The notes under the pieces were generated by a model. The model had not been told where the DNA came from, searched no databases, and saw only the letters and a program-made list of their open reading frames with translations. From Legionella massiliensis (GTDB taxonomy: Bacteria; Pseudomonadota; Gammaproteobacteria; Legionellales; Legionellaceae): a stretch of 64,000 bases of DNA. Made by a program: the position numbers and the translations under genes. Each line of letters begins with the position of its first letter. Positions within the stretch are counted from its first letter, which is position 1. Positions 19,243-29,086 of this stretch are shown here, one piece after another. The stretch covers positions 620,001 through 684,000 of the forward strand of contig NZ_CCVW01000004.1 of NCBI RefSeq assembly GCF_000756815.1, in the 5' to 3' direction.

Positions 19243-20526
19243 TTGGACACATCGAATAACCACCAGCAGCCTAGTAAATTAAGCGCATATGTTGTTTTTT
19301 TATTGTCAGCCACCTTTTATTTATATGAGTTCGTCCTCCAGGTCGCGCCGAGTGTTATGGCTGAATCTATGATGAAAACCTTTCAGGTATCAGCTGCAGG
19401 ATTTGGAATTGTTTCTGCCTTTTATTTCTATGCCTATGCGCCTATGCAATTGCCTGCAGGGTTATTGTTTGACCGTTATGGTCCACGTAAACTAATGACC
19501 TATGCATTGATTTTATGTGCAGTTGGCTCGTTTTTTTTCGCTTCAACGAATAGCCTATTTACAGCTGCTTTGGGACGCTTTCTTATTGGGATTGCTTCAG
19601 CCTTTTCGTTTATTGGGGTTTTAGTATTAGTCTCACGCTGGTTTCCCCCTCAACAATTTGCTTTTCTCGCTGGTATTGCCCAATTAATGAGTTCAGTCGG
19701 CGCTATGTTCGGAGAAGTGCCGCTCGCTGCTTTAATTAATCAAGTCGGATGGCGTAATGCTAGTTTTATTCTGTCTGCAGTAGGCTTAGCGCTCGCTGCA
19801 TTGATCTGGTTTGTTATACGTGATTATCCTCATCAAAAGGTGCAAAGCAATCCGCAGCGGCACTTTAAAGAAGAATGGCACCGTCTATTAAGTGTTTGCC
19901 ATCGTGCCTATACCTGGGTAATTGGCGCCTATGCATTCACCATTTGGACTCCTATCGCGGTCTTTGCTGCTCTTTGGGGTGTTCCATATCTACAGCAAAA
20001 GTATCAGGTTAGCGTCATTTTAGCTTCTGGCATGTGCTCTATGATTTGGCTTGGAATTGGTGTTGGTAGTCCTTTGCTGGGATGGCTAAGTGATCGTTGT
20101 TCTAGCCGACGTCTAGCCCTAAGCATTAGCTCGGTTTTTGGCCTGGTAGCTACCTTGATTCTCTTATATGTACCCAATGTTCCACTAATTTGGATGTATC
20201 TCGTGCTATTCTTGCTCGGTTTTGGCGCTGGCGGCCAGACAGTAAGCTTTGCGGTGGTTAAAGATAATAATCCTCCAGAATTAGTCGGTACTGCATCAGG
20301 ATTTAATAACCTCTCTGTTCTTTTAGGCGGTGCAATTTTTCAGCCTATCGTTGGAGTGATCTTACATAACAGTACTGGTTGGAAAATAATGAATGACGTG
20401 CCCGTCTATTCAGTTGCCAGCTACAATAAGGCTTTATTTGTTATGCCTTGTTGCTACTTTCTCAGCTTGGTTATTGCTATGTTTGTTCTTAAGGAATCCC
20501 ATCCAGGGCAAATACATAAGCATTAA
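19243..20526 (+). CDS. MFS transporter
   Basis: A 427-residue, 12-helix major facilitator. The signature loop between helices 2 and 3 is PAGLLFDRYGPRKLMTYAL, and the equivalent in the second half is LLGWLSDRCSSRRLALS. Acidic residue in helix 1 (YLYEFVLQVAPSVM) is as in organic-anion and metabolite symporters, but the substrate cannot be assigned. The TTG start is inferred: no ATG occurs before residue 32, and a promoter sits just upstream. Confidence 0.87.
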   Translation: MDTSNNHQQPSKLSAYVVFLLSATFYLYEFVLQVAPSVMAESMMKTFQVSAAGFGIVSAFYFYAYAPMQLPAGLLFDRYGPRKLMTYALILCAVGSFFFASTNSLFTAALGRFLIGIASAFSFIGVLVLVSRWFPPQQFAFLAGIAQLMSSVGAMFGEVPLAALINQVGWRNASFILSAVGLALAALIWFVIRDYPHQKVQSNPQRHFKEEWHRLLSVCHRAYTWVIGAYAFTIWTPIAVFAALWGVPYLQQKYQVSVILASGMCSMIWLGIGVGSPLLGWLSDRCSSRRLALSISSVFGLVATLILLYVPNVPLIWMYLVLFLLGFGAGGQTVSFAVVKDNNPPELVGTASGFNNLSVLLGGAIFQPIVGVILHNSTGWKIMNDVPVYSVASYNKALFVMPCCYFLSLVIAMFVLKESHPGQIHKH

Positions 20527-20554
20527 TAAACTTACCTTGCTACATGGATTGAAA

Positions 20555-20833
20555 GTAGCCTGGATGGAGCGAAGCGCTGAGGAACCCTGGCATTTTTTTA
20601 AACAGAAAGCATGTGCCATATAAGTTCTTTCTGTTCTTTTGTGTGTCATTCCCGCGTAGGCGGGAAACCATTTCTCAAAGTGGTTCCTCACTTTGTTTGC
20701 ACGATGGTTTCCCGCCTACGCGGGAATGACACACATATAAGTCAAAGTAACTGAATTAATGTTCACATAGGTATCTAAATGATACTTTGATTAAAAAAAT
20801 GTCAGGATCACTCAGAGCGAAGCGGAATCCGGG
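20555..20833 (+). mobile_element. MITE-like element, copy 1
   Basis: About 279 bp bounded by imperfect inverted ends (TAGCCTGGATG.AGCGAAGCG ... CTCAGAGCGAAGCGGAATCC, next to GG(C/A)ATTTTTT and AAAAAAATGTCAGGATC). In the centre are 31-nt perfect inverted arms at 20641-20671 and 20704-20734 around a 32-nt loop at 20672-20703. The copy at 54467-54745 matches in reverse complement outside the loop, while the loop itself matches in direct orientation. It codes for nothing and fills most of the gap between the MFS gene and the PhzF gene. Confidence 0.85.
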
Positions 20834-20989
20834 AAGTCAGATCACTGCTCCCGGATTTCACTACACTTACAGATTGATTCAAAGAGAATACCTTCACGCA
20901 ATGATGGCCTAATGTACTCCTAAAAGGCTTGCATATCTGCTTTGAGATCGCTAATCTTCGCCAACTATTCTCACTTAAAGAGGTTGACT

Positions 20990-21778
20990 GTGGATAGCAT
21001 TGAAATTTTTCAGATAGATGCTTTCACTGATAAGGTCTTTTACGGTAATCCCGCAGCAGTATGTCTATTAACTGAATGGCTCAATGATGAGTTAATGCAG
21101 GCTATAGCTGCTGAGAATAATCTCTCGGAAACAGCTTTTGTCATAGAAGACGAGCAACAAGGATTTCATATTCGCTGGTTTACACCTAATGGTGAAATCA
21201 GCTTATGTGGTCATGCAACCCTTGCTGCTGGTTTTGCGCTCTATGAATTAGAAAAATTCAAGGGCGATGCCCTGACGTTTTCAAGCTTGAGTGGTCCGCT
21301 CTCGGTAAAAAAAAAGGGAGAGCGCTATATTTTGGACTTACCACGACTTTCCTATTCCGCGAGTAAAACACCTGAAGCCATTACGGCACTCATAGATAAA
21401 CCTACCCTTGCTATCTTTGAAAGTGAGCTTGATTATCTAGCCTTGTTTGCCAATGAAAGCCAGGTATTACAAGCGCAGGTTGATCTTAAAGGCTTATTGA
21501 AGTTACCAAAACGAGGCCTGATTTTAACATCGCCAGCTACAGAGGCTGATTTTTACTCCCGTTGTTTTTATCCAAAACATAATATTTTTGAGGATCCAGT
21601 GACAGGCTCAGCACATTGTGTCTTAGCGCCTTTTTGGGCTGAACGCTTAGCTAAGACAACACTTCGAGCAATACAAGGTTCGTTTAGAAAGGGCGAGGTT
21701 AATTGTGAGGTGCATGACGAAAGAGTGCTAATTTCTGGTTATTGCAAATGGTACTTAAAAGGGCATCTTGTTATTTAA
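20990..21778 (+). CDS. PhzF family isomerase/epimerase-like protein
   Basis: A 262-residue PhzF-fold protein. The catalytic glutamate is in NNLSETAFV near residue 45, and the conserved GHATLAAGFAL and FEDPVTGSAHCVLAPFW motifs of the family are present. The family includes phenazine-pathway isomerase PhzF and many enzymes of unknown substrate; no other phenazine genes are nearby, so the reaction is open. The GTG at 20990 is chosen because AAAGAGG lies 6 nt before it and the length then equals the family's; a reading from 20942 adds 16 unrelated residues. It is followed directly by a strong terminator. Confidence 0.88.
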   Translation: MDSIEIFQIDAFTDKVFYGNPAAVCLLTEWLNDELMQAIAAENNLSETAFVIEDEQQGFHIRWFTPNGEISLCGHATLAAGFALYELEKFKGDALTFSSLSGPLSVKKKGERYILDLPRLSYSASKTPEAITALIDKPTLAIFESELDYLALFANESQVLQAQVDLKGLLKLPKRGLILTSPATEADFYSRCFYPKHNIFEDPVTGSAHCVLAPFWAERLAKTTLRAIQGSFRKGEVNCEVHDERVLISGYCKWYLKGHLVI

Positions 21779-21827
21779 CGTCAATTCGGGATAAGAGTTT
21801 AAACGATTCTTATCCCGAATTGACGTT
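21777..21827. terminator. Strong stem-loop terminator
   Basis: A 19-bp perfect inverted repeat (21777-21795 with 21809-21827) overlaps the last A of the PhzF stop codon region and is followed by ATTT. It should end the PhzF transcript. Confidence 0.75.
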
Positions 21828-21975
21828 ATTTAGCCTAACAAATCAAAGGTTTAGTTTTGCTAGAAAAAATCTTGCTCCCAAGGATGTGGCAGGAGTTGCA
21901 AACATGTTCTATCCTGAGAGTGCCTGGTTTGAATTTTAGGCGTTTTGTTCAACTTACCAACTAAGGATAGCCAAG

Positions 21976-22221
21976 ATGAACGCATGGAATAGTGTAATTT
22001 TTATGAAAACGAATAAATCATGGGATGACCTAAGCATGATTGCTAAGTGGGAAGGCGTCGAAAGAATGTGGTCTACCACTGGTGATTGGGATTGGTGTAT
22101 AAAACTCGATTCCGACATGTCATCTCCCGAAAAAACAGAAGCCTTTGTTGCTCGTATGCGTGATGGGCATTGGGCTACTGAGACAAAAACAAATTGGTGG
22201 AAAGAAGTTCCACTTAGTTAA
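21976..22221 (+). CDS. Small alpha/beta protein, possibly Lrp-ligand-domain-like
   Basis: An 81-residue protein preceded by AAGGAT. It has no signal peptide. The pattern ERMWSTTGDWDWCIKLDSD followed by a helix (SPEKTEAFVARMRDG) and a final strand (ATETKTNWWKEV) resembles stand-alone ligand-binding (RAM) domains of Lrp/AsnC regulators, which have a GxYD strand then a helix. That is a shape match by eye, not an assignment. It is Trp-rich (seven Trp). Confidence 0.6.
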   Translation: MNAWNSVIFMKTNKSWDDLSMIAKWEGVERMWSTTGDWDWCIKLDSDMSSPEKTEAFVARMRDGHWATETKTNWWKEVPLS

Positions 22222-22323
22222 CGTCAGTTATGGATGGTTTTGTTTTGCCTAGAGCTGCTCCAGTCGCGCTGAGCAACTCAGTCCCTTTGGGGCAAATATC
22301 GGGAAAGAACTTCGAGCCAGAAA

Positions 22324-22430
22324 CCCCTCATCCGCCCTTTGGTCACCTTCTCCCCAGAAGGACGAAGGGAGAAACAAGAATCTCTTCGCCCCGTTCGCGG
22401 GGAGAGGGTGCCCGAAGAGCGGATGAGGGG
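22324..22430. repeat. Palindromic CTCATCCGCCC repeat
   Basis: CCCCTCATCCGCCC at the left and GAGCGGATGAGGGG at the right form the ends of a long hairpin with inner CACCTTCTCCCC / GGGGAGAGGGTG. Relatives occur at 34026-34088, 40027-40100 and 60050-60074. The rest of the 520-nt gap from 22222 to 22742 shows no gene I can support. Confidence 0.7.
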
Positions 22431-22742
22431 TGATTCGAGCACGATCCCTCATGACACTTTTTTCTCACGTTTTGAAGAGCTGTTCTTTGAGAGGAAGACA
22501 GAGTCTTGCCCTTATTTATGCCGTTTCTATTACCCTAGCATGGCAAATTTAACCTCAGACCTCTTCCCCAGCTCTGTCTTTGCATGGCATTATATATCCG
22601 CGTAGATGCGAGAATATTGATTTGATTGGGGAAAAATAGAGCTCTTGTCTAGTTATCCAGCATTTTCTGCGTTATCTTCCATGTTGCTATCAGCCTGGTA
22701 GCGTGTTAAAAAGACTTTCCACAGGTCAAGGAGTGAATTTCA

Positions 22743-23627
22743 ATGTCTTATTCTGCAGGTAAGCAATTCCGCTCATTGGTTAAAAACAACGCCCCTTTAC
22801 AAGTTATAGGTACTATCAATGCCTATTCAGCAATGCTTGCTGAATCTGTTGGTTGTCAGGCGATCTATCTTTCTGGCGCCGGAGTTGCTAATGCTTCCTA
22901 TGGCTTACCTGATTTAGGTATGACTGGTTTGGCCGAAGTTTTAGAAGATGCCAGACGTATTACTCAAGCGTGTTCACTGCCACTTTTGGTTGATGTTGAT
23001 ACAGGTTGGGGACATGCCTTTAATATAGCGCGAACCGTGCAGCTCATGGAGCGTACAGGCGTTGCAGCTATCCATATTGAAGATCAGGTTTTAGCTAAGC
23101 GTTGCGGCCATCGCCCCAATAAAGCAATTGTTTCTATGCGAGAGATGGGCGATCGCATCAAGGTTGCAGTTGATGCTCGTCAGGATGAAAATTTTGTCAT
23201 TATGGCACGCACAGATGCCTATGCCGTTGAAGGCATGAATGCCGCAATTGAGCGCGCCCAGCTCTGCATTGAGCTTGGTGCTGATATGATTTTTCCTGAG
23301 GCGATGACGACTCTCGCTGAATATGAAACCTTCTCTAAACAACTCAACGTGCCAATTTTGGCAAATATTACTGAATTCGGCAAAACACCATTATTTACTC
23401 GTGCTGAGTTAGCTGGAGCAGGGGTTCAGCTTGTTTTATATCCACTTAGCGCATTTCGGGCAATGTCTAAGGCTGCATTCAACGTTTATCAGGCAATTAT
23501 TAATGAAGGCACACAGCAGGATATGCTTGATAAGATGCAAACCCGTAACGAATTATATGAAGTACTTGGTTATAACGATTATGAAAAGAAACTAGACCAA
23601 TTAATGGAGGCAGAGGATGGTCAATAA
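22743..23627 (+). CDS. prpB: 2-methylisocitrate lyase PrpB
   Basis: PrpB splits 2-methylisocitrate into pyruvate and succinate, the last step of the methylcitrate cycle. The 294-residue protein carries the family catalytic loop [13 protein letters not shown] near residue 120 and the metal-binding [11 protein letters not shown] and HIEDQ. CAAGGAGTG precedes the ATG. The gene overlaps prpC by 11 nt, so the three prp genes form one operon. Confidence 0.95.
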   Translation: MSYSAGKQFRSLVKNNAPLQVIGTINAYSAMLAESVGCQAIYLSGAGVANASYGLPDLGMTGLAEVLEDARRITQACSLPLLVDVDTGWGHAFNIARTVQLMERTGVAAIHIEDQVLAKRCGHRPNKAIVSMREMGDRIKVAVDARQDENFVIMARTDAYAVEGMNAAIERAQLCIELGADMIFPEAMTTLAEYETFSKQLNVPILANITEFGKTPLFTRAELAGAGVQLVLYPLSAFRAMSKAAFNVYQAIINEGTQQDMLDKMQTRNELYEVLGYNDYEKKLDQLMEAEDGQ

Positions 23628-24738
23628 ATCAACAGGCGGTTTGGCTGGAGTAGTTGCTGGTGAGTCAGCAATTGCAACTGTGGGGCAAGAGGGAAAGGGG
23701 TTAACCTACCGCGGATACTCTATTGACGATTTGGCTGCGCATGCAACCTTTGAAGAGGTAGCCTATTTATTACATTATGGGAGCTTGCCAACAAAAGCTG
23801 AGCTAGCAACATATACGGCAAAGCTAGTCAGTTTGCGCCATTTACCTGAAACCTTAAAAACCGTATTGAAGTTAATCCCTAAAAATACGCATCCCATGGA
23901 TGTGTTGCGGACAGGCTGTTCTATGTTAGGAACCTTGGAGCCTGAAGAGTCGTTTAGTCAACAATATAAAATTGCAGATCGCTTACTCGCACTCTTTCCC
24001 GGAATGTTGTGTTACTGGTACGCCTACCATTTCCAAGGTAAAGAAATTAGTGGCGAAAGTGATGAACAAACAGTTGGTGGCCATTTCCTTACCCTGTTGC
24101 ATGGCAAGAAACCAAGCAAGCTTGAAACTGACATGATGAATGTCTCGTTAATCCTTTATGCTGAGCATGAGTTCAATGCCTCAACCTTTGCTGCACGTGT
24201 AACAGCAGGAACTTTATCTGATTTTTATTCAGCGATTACCTCAGCGATAGGCACTTTGCGCGGACCACTACATGGTGGTGCTAATGAAGCTGCTATGGAA
24301 TTAATTGAGCAGTTTAAGAGCCCAGATGAAGCAGAACATCGCCTGATGGATATGTTAGCCGCAAAGGCAAAGATTATGGGCTTTGGACATCGAGTTTATA
24401 AGGATTGCGATCCTCGCTCAGATATTATCAAGGCTTGGTCTCATAAGCTTGGTGAGTCCAGAAATGAACTGGTTTTGTTTAATATTTCAGAGCGGGTTGA
24501 AGCTGTGATGAGAAGAGAGAAGAAATTATTTCCCAATCTCGATTTCTACAGTGCTTCGGCTTATCACTATTGTGGTATCCCAACACCGTTATTTACCCCC
24601 ATCTTTGTTATGTCCAGAGTAACTGGCTGGTCTGCCCATGTTTTCGAACAACGTGCTGATAATCGCTTGATCAGGCCGACTTCAGACTATACTGGGCCGG
24701 AACCAAGAAAATTTATTCCTATTGCGGAGAGAGGTTAA
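23617..24738 (+). CDS. prpC: 2-methylcitrate synthase PrpC
   Basis: PrpC condenses propionyl-CoA with oxaloacetate. The 373-residue citrate-synthase fold protein has the catalytic histidines in [11 protein letters not shown] and GFGHRVYK, and the late catalytic Asp in [13 protein letters not shown]. Shorter than type II citrate synthases (about 430 residues) and in context with prpB and prpD, so methylcitrate synthase is preferred over GltA. A substrate preference for propionyl-CoA is inferred from neighbours. Confidence 0.94.
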   Translation: MVNKSTGGLAGVVAGESAIATVGQEGKGLTYRGYSIDDLAAHATFEEVAYLLHYGSLPTKAELATYTAKLVSLRHLPETLKTVLKLIPKNTHPMDVLRTGCSMLGTLEPEESFSQQYKIADRLLALFPGMLCYWYAYHFQGKEISGESDEQTVGGHFLTLLHGKKPSKLETDMMNVSLILYAEHEFNASTFAARVTAGTLSDFYSAITSAIGTLRGPLHGGANEAAMELIEQFKSPDEAEHRLMDMLAAKAKIMGFGHRVYKDCDPRSDIIKAWSHKLGESRNELVLFNISERVEAVMRREKKLFPNLDFYSASAYHYCGIPTPLFTPIFVMSRVTGWSAHVFEQRADNRLIRPTSDYTGPEPRKFIPIAERG

Positions 24739-24739
24739 G

Positions 24740-26191
24740 ATGCATTCCTATGTAGAAGACAATATTAAGCCTGATTACGACCCAGTAATTAGCGGCATAG
24801 TTGATTATGTATTAAATACTGAAATCACTAGCGCACCAGCTTATGAAACAGCAAGACTTTGCTTAATGGATACCCTGGGTTGTGGAATGTTAGCGCTCAA
24901 TTTCCCTGAATGTACCAAACTGCTAGGACCTGTAGTTCCGGGTGCTACTTTAGCAGGTGGTGCGAGAGTACCGGGTACAAGCTACGAACTTGATCCTGTT
25001 CAAGCCGCATTTAATATCGGAACAATGATTAGATGGCTGGATTTCAACGATACTTGGCTAGCTGCTGAATGGGGACATCCTTCTGATAATCTAGGGGCTA
25101 TTCTCGCAGTAGCCGATTATGTCAGCCGTCAAAATCTGCAAGAAGGCAAAGAAGCAATAAGCATGCAGGATGTATTGACCGCTATGATAAAAGCCCATGA
25201 AATTCAAGGCTGTTTAGCGCTTGAAAATAGTTTTAATCGTGTAGGTTTAGATCATGTTGTTTTAGTAAAGGTTGCTAGTGCTGCTGTTGCTGCTTTGCTG
25301 TTCGGCGCTGATAGAGATCAGATGTTGCGTACCTTGTCGCAGGTTTTTGTTGATGGACAAAGTCTGAGAACCTACCGACACGCACCAAATGCTGGCTCAC
25401 GTAAATCCTGGGCAGCAGGGGATGCGACATCCCGAGCAGTGCGGCTAGCCTTGATTGCTGCAGCAGGCGAAATGGGCTATCCCAGTGCCTTATCTGCACC
25501 AAAATGGGGATTTTATGATGTACTCTTTGGCGGCAAGGCATTCAAATTCCAGCGCCCCTATGGTAGTTATGTCATGGAAAACGTGCTGTTTAAATTATCC
25601 TATCCTGCCGAATTTCACGCTCAAACTGCAGTAGAGTGCGCAGTTGCCTTACATCCCTTAGTAGCTGAACGCTTTGATCAGATTGCTCGTATCGAGTTAA
25701 TCACCCATGAGTCAGCAATTCGCATTATTAGTAAGCAGGGTGCTTTGCATAATCCTGCAGATAGAGATCACTGCCTGCAATATATGGTCGCTATTGGCCT
25801 ATTGCATGGCGATCTGCGGGCAGAACATTATGAGGATGAGATTGCGGCTGACCCACGCATCGATCAACTACGTGAAAAAATGTATGTCAGTGAAAATCTG
25901 CAATTTTCACGTGATTATCACGATCCTGAAAGGCGCTCAATTGCCAATAGCATTAAATTAGTCTTCAAGGATGGTAGCCAATCCAACTTAATCACTGTTG
26001 AATATCCTATTGGTCATCGTCGCCGTCGCGAGGAGGGTATTCCCGTGTTACTCGAAAAATTTAAACGCAATCTAGCTACTCGTTACGAGCCAGAGCAAGT
26101 TGAGAAAATATTAGAGGCGATGAATGATACTAATTCTCTTGCAGCCATGACAGTTGTTGATTTTATGGAGCTTTGGCAAGTTAGGGACTAA
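24740..26191 (+). CDS. prpD: 2-methylcitrate dehydratase PrpD
   Basis: PrpD dehydrates 2-methylcitrate to 2-methyl-cis-aconitate without an Fe-S cluster. The 483-residue protein equals the E. coli length and shows the MmgE/PrpD motifs [20 protein letters not shown] near residue 100, [12 protein letters not shown], and [12 protein letters not shown]. The ATG at 24740 lies one nt after the prpC stop with GAGAGG upstream; the ORF is open further up to 24722 inside prpC. No prpE, prpR or acnD is visible nearby. Confidence 0.95.
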   Translation: MHSYVEDNIKPDYDPVISGIVDYVLNTEITSAPAYETARLCLMDTLGCGMLALNFPECTKLLGPVVPGATLAGGARVPGTSYELDPVQAAFNIGTMIRWLDFNDTWLAAEWGHPSDNLGAILAVADYVSRQNLQEGKEAISMQDVLTAMIKAHEIQGCLALENSFNRVGLDHVVLVKVASAAVAALLFGADRDQMLRTLSQVFVDGQSLRTYRHAPNAGSRKSWAAGDATSRAVRLALIAAAGEMGYPSALSAPKWGFYDVLFGGKAFKFQRPYGSYVMENVLFKLSYPAEFHAQTAVECAVALHPLVAERFDQIARIELITHESAIRIISKQGALHNPADRDHCLQYMVAIGLLHGDLRAEHYEDEIAADPRIDQLREKMYVSENLQFSRDYHDPERRSIANSIKLVFKDGSQSNLITVEYPIGHRRRREEGIPVLLEKFKRNLATRYEPEQVEKILEAMNDTNSLAAMTVVDFMELWQVRD

Positions 26192-26206
26192 GGTAATCGG
26201 TCAGCC

Positions 26207-26440
26207 AATGGCGTCAACTTAAGAAGCAATACCTCAGGTTTGAAGGCTAGATGTCCTCTCTCACCAAGGGACACTGCCATTAAGTTAAGGAAGGTTTTGT
26301 CATTCCCGCGAAGGCGGGAAACTATTTCTAGCTAAGCACAGTGCCAATGTAGAGATGGTTTCCCGCCTTCGCGGGAATGACAAATGCCCTTAACTTAATG
26401 GCAGTGTCCCCAAGGGGAGAAGGGCATATAGCCTTCGAAT
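26207..26440. repeat. Dispersed repeat interrupted by a MITE
   Basis: AATGGCGTCAACTTAAG at 26207-26223 and the later CTCACCAAGG ... GGGCATATAGCCTTCGAA match the order seen, uninterrupted, at 50447-50540. Here the copy is split by the palindromic element at 26268-26410. Confidence 0.65.
26268..26410. mobile_element. Palindromic MITE with GGACACTGCC ends
   Basis: About 140 bp with long imperfect inverted repeats: GGACACTGCCATTAAGTTAA at the left, its complement at the right, then inner arms around CATTCCCGCGAAGGCGGGAA. A CCAAG direct repeat flanks it (26265-26269 and just past the right end), as expected of a 5-bp target duplication. No transposase is present; it would move only with help from a related element. 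Confidence 0.8.
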
Positions 26441-26447
26441 GCAAGTA

Positions 26448-27203
26448 TTATTCATTAACTTTCTTTTCAAGCTTCTTTACAAATGAGTTATTCATTAAGA
26501 GATTGCTTATCTTTCGTATCAGCCAACCGTAGGGAAAAGGAAGGGGTCTATGGAAATCAATGTAAAGAACTACTCTATCCTGAGTTGAATGATTGTACGC
26601 AGAATGAACAAACATATCGTCAAAAACAACTCCCTTTCCAAGTTCCCAATAATGCTTTATTCCATCAACTTCTAAGTAACATTGCTGACCATCAGGTATA
26701 AGAATCCCTAAATGGTAACGTAAAAAGCTTTTGCTATAACCACGATGCGGAGCAATTACAGATCCGGGGCCCAAATGAGAGAAAAAAGCATTAACGATAA
26801 ACGGCATTTGACTCACCAAAGCTGCCAGAACCGGAAAGTGTTCGGCATTCCTTGGAACAATATTATTATTTAACTTGATAAATACACTGGACCAATCTAG
26901 AGAAGCATCTACTTCATCCTCTTTCATCGTACAGTCTTTGTTCCAAGGTAAATTAGTTTTTGAATTGCCCCCAAATATTCCGAGTTCAACCATAGAATGC
27001 TTCTTATTATTAAGAAGCAAATAGTTGAGGTACTCATCACGAATTAAATTAAAATTATCTTCAAATAATTTGGTATCAGGAAAAGTGAGAGTTAGATCCG
27101 GGTATGGAGTATCTTCAAATAACTTTTTACGACCCAAGTAAAATATGAATTGATTATATAAATTTAGTATTGTCAAACTGTTCATAATAGTCTCAATCGT
27201 CAA
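26448..27203 (-). CDS. Aspartyl/asparaginyl beta-hydroxylase-like protein
   Basis: A 251-residue protein of the Asp/Arg-hydroxylase (PF05118-type) cupin fold, Fe(II)- and 2-oxoglutarate-dependent. The conserved core is LGPGSVIAPHRGYSK with the first iron-ligand His, FLRYHLGILIP, then the second His in FDDMFVHSAYNHS and the 2OG-binding arginine in DRVVLYIDFHRP. Residues 5-20 are hydrophobic and may be a weak membrane segment. The start overlaps the stop of the upstream cNMP-patatin gene by 4 nt, so the two are coupled. Substrate unknown; related proteins hydroxylate lipid A fatty acids or proteins. Confidence 0.85.
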   Translation of the reverse strand: MTIETIMNSLTILNLYNQFIFYLGRKKLFEDTPYPDLTLTFPDTKLFEDNFNLIRDEYLNYLLLNNKKHSMVELGIFGGNSKTNLPWNKDCTMKEDEVDASLDWSSVFIKLNNNIVPRNAEHFPVLAALVSQMPFIVNAFFSHLGPGSVIAPHRGYSKSFLRYHLGILIPDGQQCYLEVDGIKHYWELGKGVVFDDMFVHSAYNHSTQDRVVLYIDFHRPLPFPYGWLIRKISNLLMNNSFVKKLEKKVNE

Positions 27204-28948
27204 GGTTCTAATGCTTTTATAGCTTCTAAATAACCATAGTTTAATAATGCTAATTCGTCCTTTTCACTAACCTGATATATGCTGAACTCGCTTAGGCTTG
27301 GATTGATTAAAATCGTTGCATTTTCACTATTATTTTTTTCTTTCAAAGATGCGCTAAGCAACAGAGATTGTAGAAATATATCTTTCATATCAGGATAGGA
27401 GGTTTTAGTTTTAGTTCTTCTTATTTTCTCTCTAATAAAATGTAAAAAATTAACGTTTTTTGGAAAGTCATACTCGTGCTTGTCCGGGCTTAAATTGGTA
27501 AGGCTTGAGGCAATTATAGTGCTCTCAGATCCCACTAAATTATGCATTATATCAATAGGCAGGTTATTGATTATCCCGCCATCAAAATGCAATTTTTTAT
27601 CAATAATATAAGGAGGCAAAATACCTGGTAGTGAATTAGATGCCATTAGGCTAGAAACTAAACTTCCTTTGGAATGAATAGACTCCTTATATAAAGACAA
27701 GTTAGCGCTTATACAAAAAAAAGAAACCCAAAGATCTTCAATATATTTTTCTTTGAATATCTCTTGTAAACCATCAATTGCTTTTGAAGATTTAAATATA
27801 GATATAAGTGGCCATGCCAAATTTCTATACTGAGTTAGTTGATAAAATATTCTGGAGAGATATCTCAATTTTTCAGTAATACTATCAATGTCTTTATCGA
27901 TCGCATAACAAGCACCAATAATTGCACCTGCACTTACTCCGCTAATAATGTCAATTTCAATGTTTTTCTCAATTAATGCTTTAATAAGTCCTACATGAAA
28001 CCATCCTTTGGCACCGCCGCCACCTAAAACAAGAGCATTTGTTTTACCTGATATGAAACGAAGAGTTTTCTTATAATCACTACTATTATTTTTCCTTATG
28101 TGATGATGAAGCAAGAAATCATTTTGATTAAGCCAATGGCAAGTATTAATTGGCTCCTTAACATCATCTGAGTGTAATAAAATCAATTCCAAGGGAAACT
28201 TAGAATTCTTTATAACATCTAAGGTCCTTTTATCAATTTTGTCATGAATTGAACTATCTGATAGTAAATAAATTTTTTTTATATGATGAAAACAGTTTTT
28301 ATTTAATAAAATATCAATTGAATTTGTAACCACTATTAAGTGATTATATTCTTTAGCTGCAGTGTCACTTGCGTGCAATATCAAATTAATATCATCTGAG
28401 CAAATTAATTTTGTCTTTAAATTAGCAGAAATGTTAGCTTGCATAACTTTAGAAAATTCATTCAAATCAGTTTGCTTATTTGAAGAGATAATAACATGCC
28501 AATTTAAAGAGAACTCTGCAGAAATATAATCTATAGTATTTTGTGAATTAGAGATAATTATTTTCAGTATTTCTTGCATAACAGCAGGATAACTATTGCA
28601 TAGCTCATTAAAATCTTTTGCCGGTAATTTAGCAAGAGTAGCTTTTGAAGTGGTTTTACATGTGAGTGTCCTGGATTTTCCTGATAAAACGCCAATTTCG
28701 CCAAATAATTTTATAGGTTTAATATGACCAATAACATGCATTTTATTATTTTTATCTAATAAATAAGTAAGAAGATCTCCCTCTATTAAGATATAGATAT
28801 AGTCTGCCTGATCGCCACGATTAAAGATGATTACATCTTCTTCCAGAAAAACAAATTCAAACTTTTTTGTTAGCTCGAGTAGAGAATCCTCATCAATATT
28901 TTTGAATGCATCAATATTTTTTAAAACTTGATCTAATTGAATGTTCAT
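27200..28948 (-). CDS. Cyclic-nucleotide-binding patatin-like phospholipase
   Basis: A 582-residue protein with an NTE-like plan. Residues about 10-125 are a cNMP-binding fold (GDQADYIYILIEGDL, LFGEIGVLSGKSRTL). The C-terminal half from about 305 is a patatin lipase: oxyanion hole GGGGAKG, nucleophile in GVSAGAIIGA, and the catalytic Asp in DGGIINNLPIDI. The middle 130-300 has no recognised domain. Bacterial relatives hydrolyse lysophospholipids. Legionellae carry many patatins, some exported. No signal peptide is present. It is co-directional and coupled with the hydroxylase-like gene. Confidence 0.92.
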   Translation of the reverse strand: MNIQLDQVLKNIDAFKNIDEDSLLELTKKFEFVFLEEDVIIFNRGDQADYIYILIEGDLLTYLLDKNNKMHVIGHIKPIKLFGEIGVLSGKSRTLTCKTTSKATLAKLPAKDFNELCNSYPAVMQEILKIIISNSQNTIDYISAEFSLNWHVIISSNKQTDLNEFSKVMQANISANLKTKLICSDDINLILHASDTAAKEYNHLIVVTNSIDILLNKNCFHHIKKIYLLSDSSIHDKIDKRTLDVIKNSKFPLELILLHSDDVKEPINTCHWLNQNDFLLHHHIRKNNSSDYKKTLRFISGKTNALVLGGGGAKGWFHVGLIKALIEKNIEIDIISGVSAGAIIGACYAIDKDIDSITEKLRYLSRIFYQLTQYRNLAWPLISIFKSSKAIDGLQEIFKEKYIEDLWVSFFCISANLSLYKESIHSKGSLVSSLMASNSLPGILPPYIIDKKLHFDGGIINNLPIDIMHNLVGSESTIIASSLTNLSPDKHEYDFPKNVNFLHFIREKIRRTKTKTSYPDMKDIFLQSLLLSASLKEKNNSENATILINPSLSEFSIYQVSEKDELALLNYGYLEAIKALEP

Positions 28949-29086
28949 ATACTTTCTTTTTGGGAATTTTCTATATTTCTCTATCCTATAGTATAGATTT
29001 CATTTTTATTTTTGCTTCACAATCAGTGGGAAAAGAGCAAAGGTGTTTATATAGCGATGCGCTTGTTGCTGCATGACGGAAGCAAC

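Noticed and set aside
20434-20691. Minus-strand frame of 85 residues at the end of the MFS gene
   Set aside because: It is composed of the MFS gene complement and of the MITE sequence.
22230-22433. Frames on both strands of 67 residues
   Set aside because: They cover the palindromic CTCATCCGCCC repeat and have its translated composition; no binding site is seen.
22743-26191. prpBCD as a horizontally acquired island
   Set aside because: Codon use and AT content look like the neighbours, and no integrase or flanking direct repeats were found; only palindromic repeats are near.
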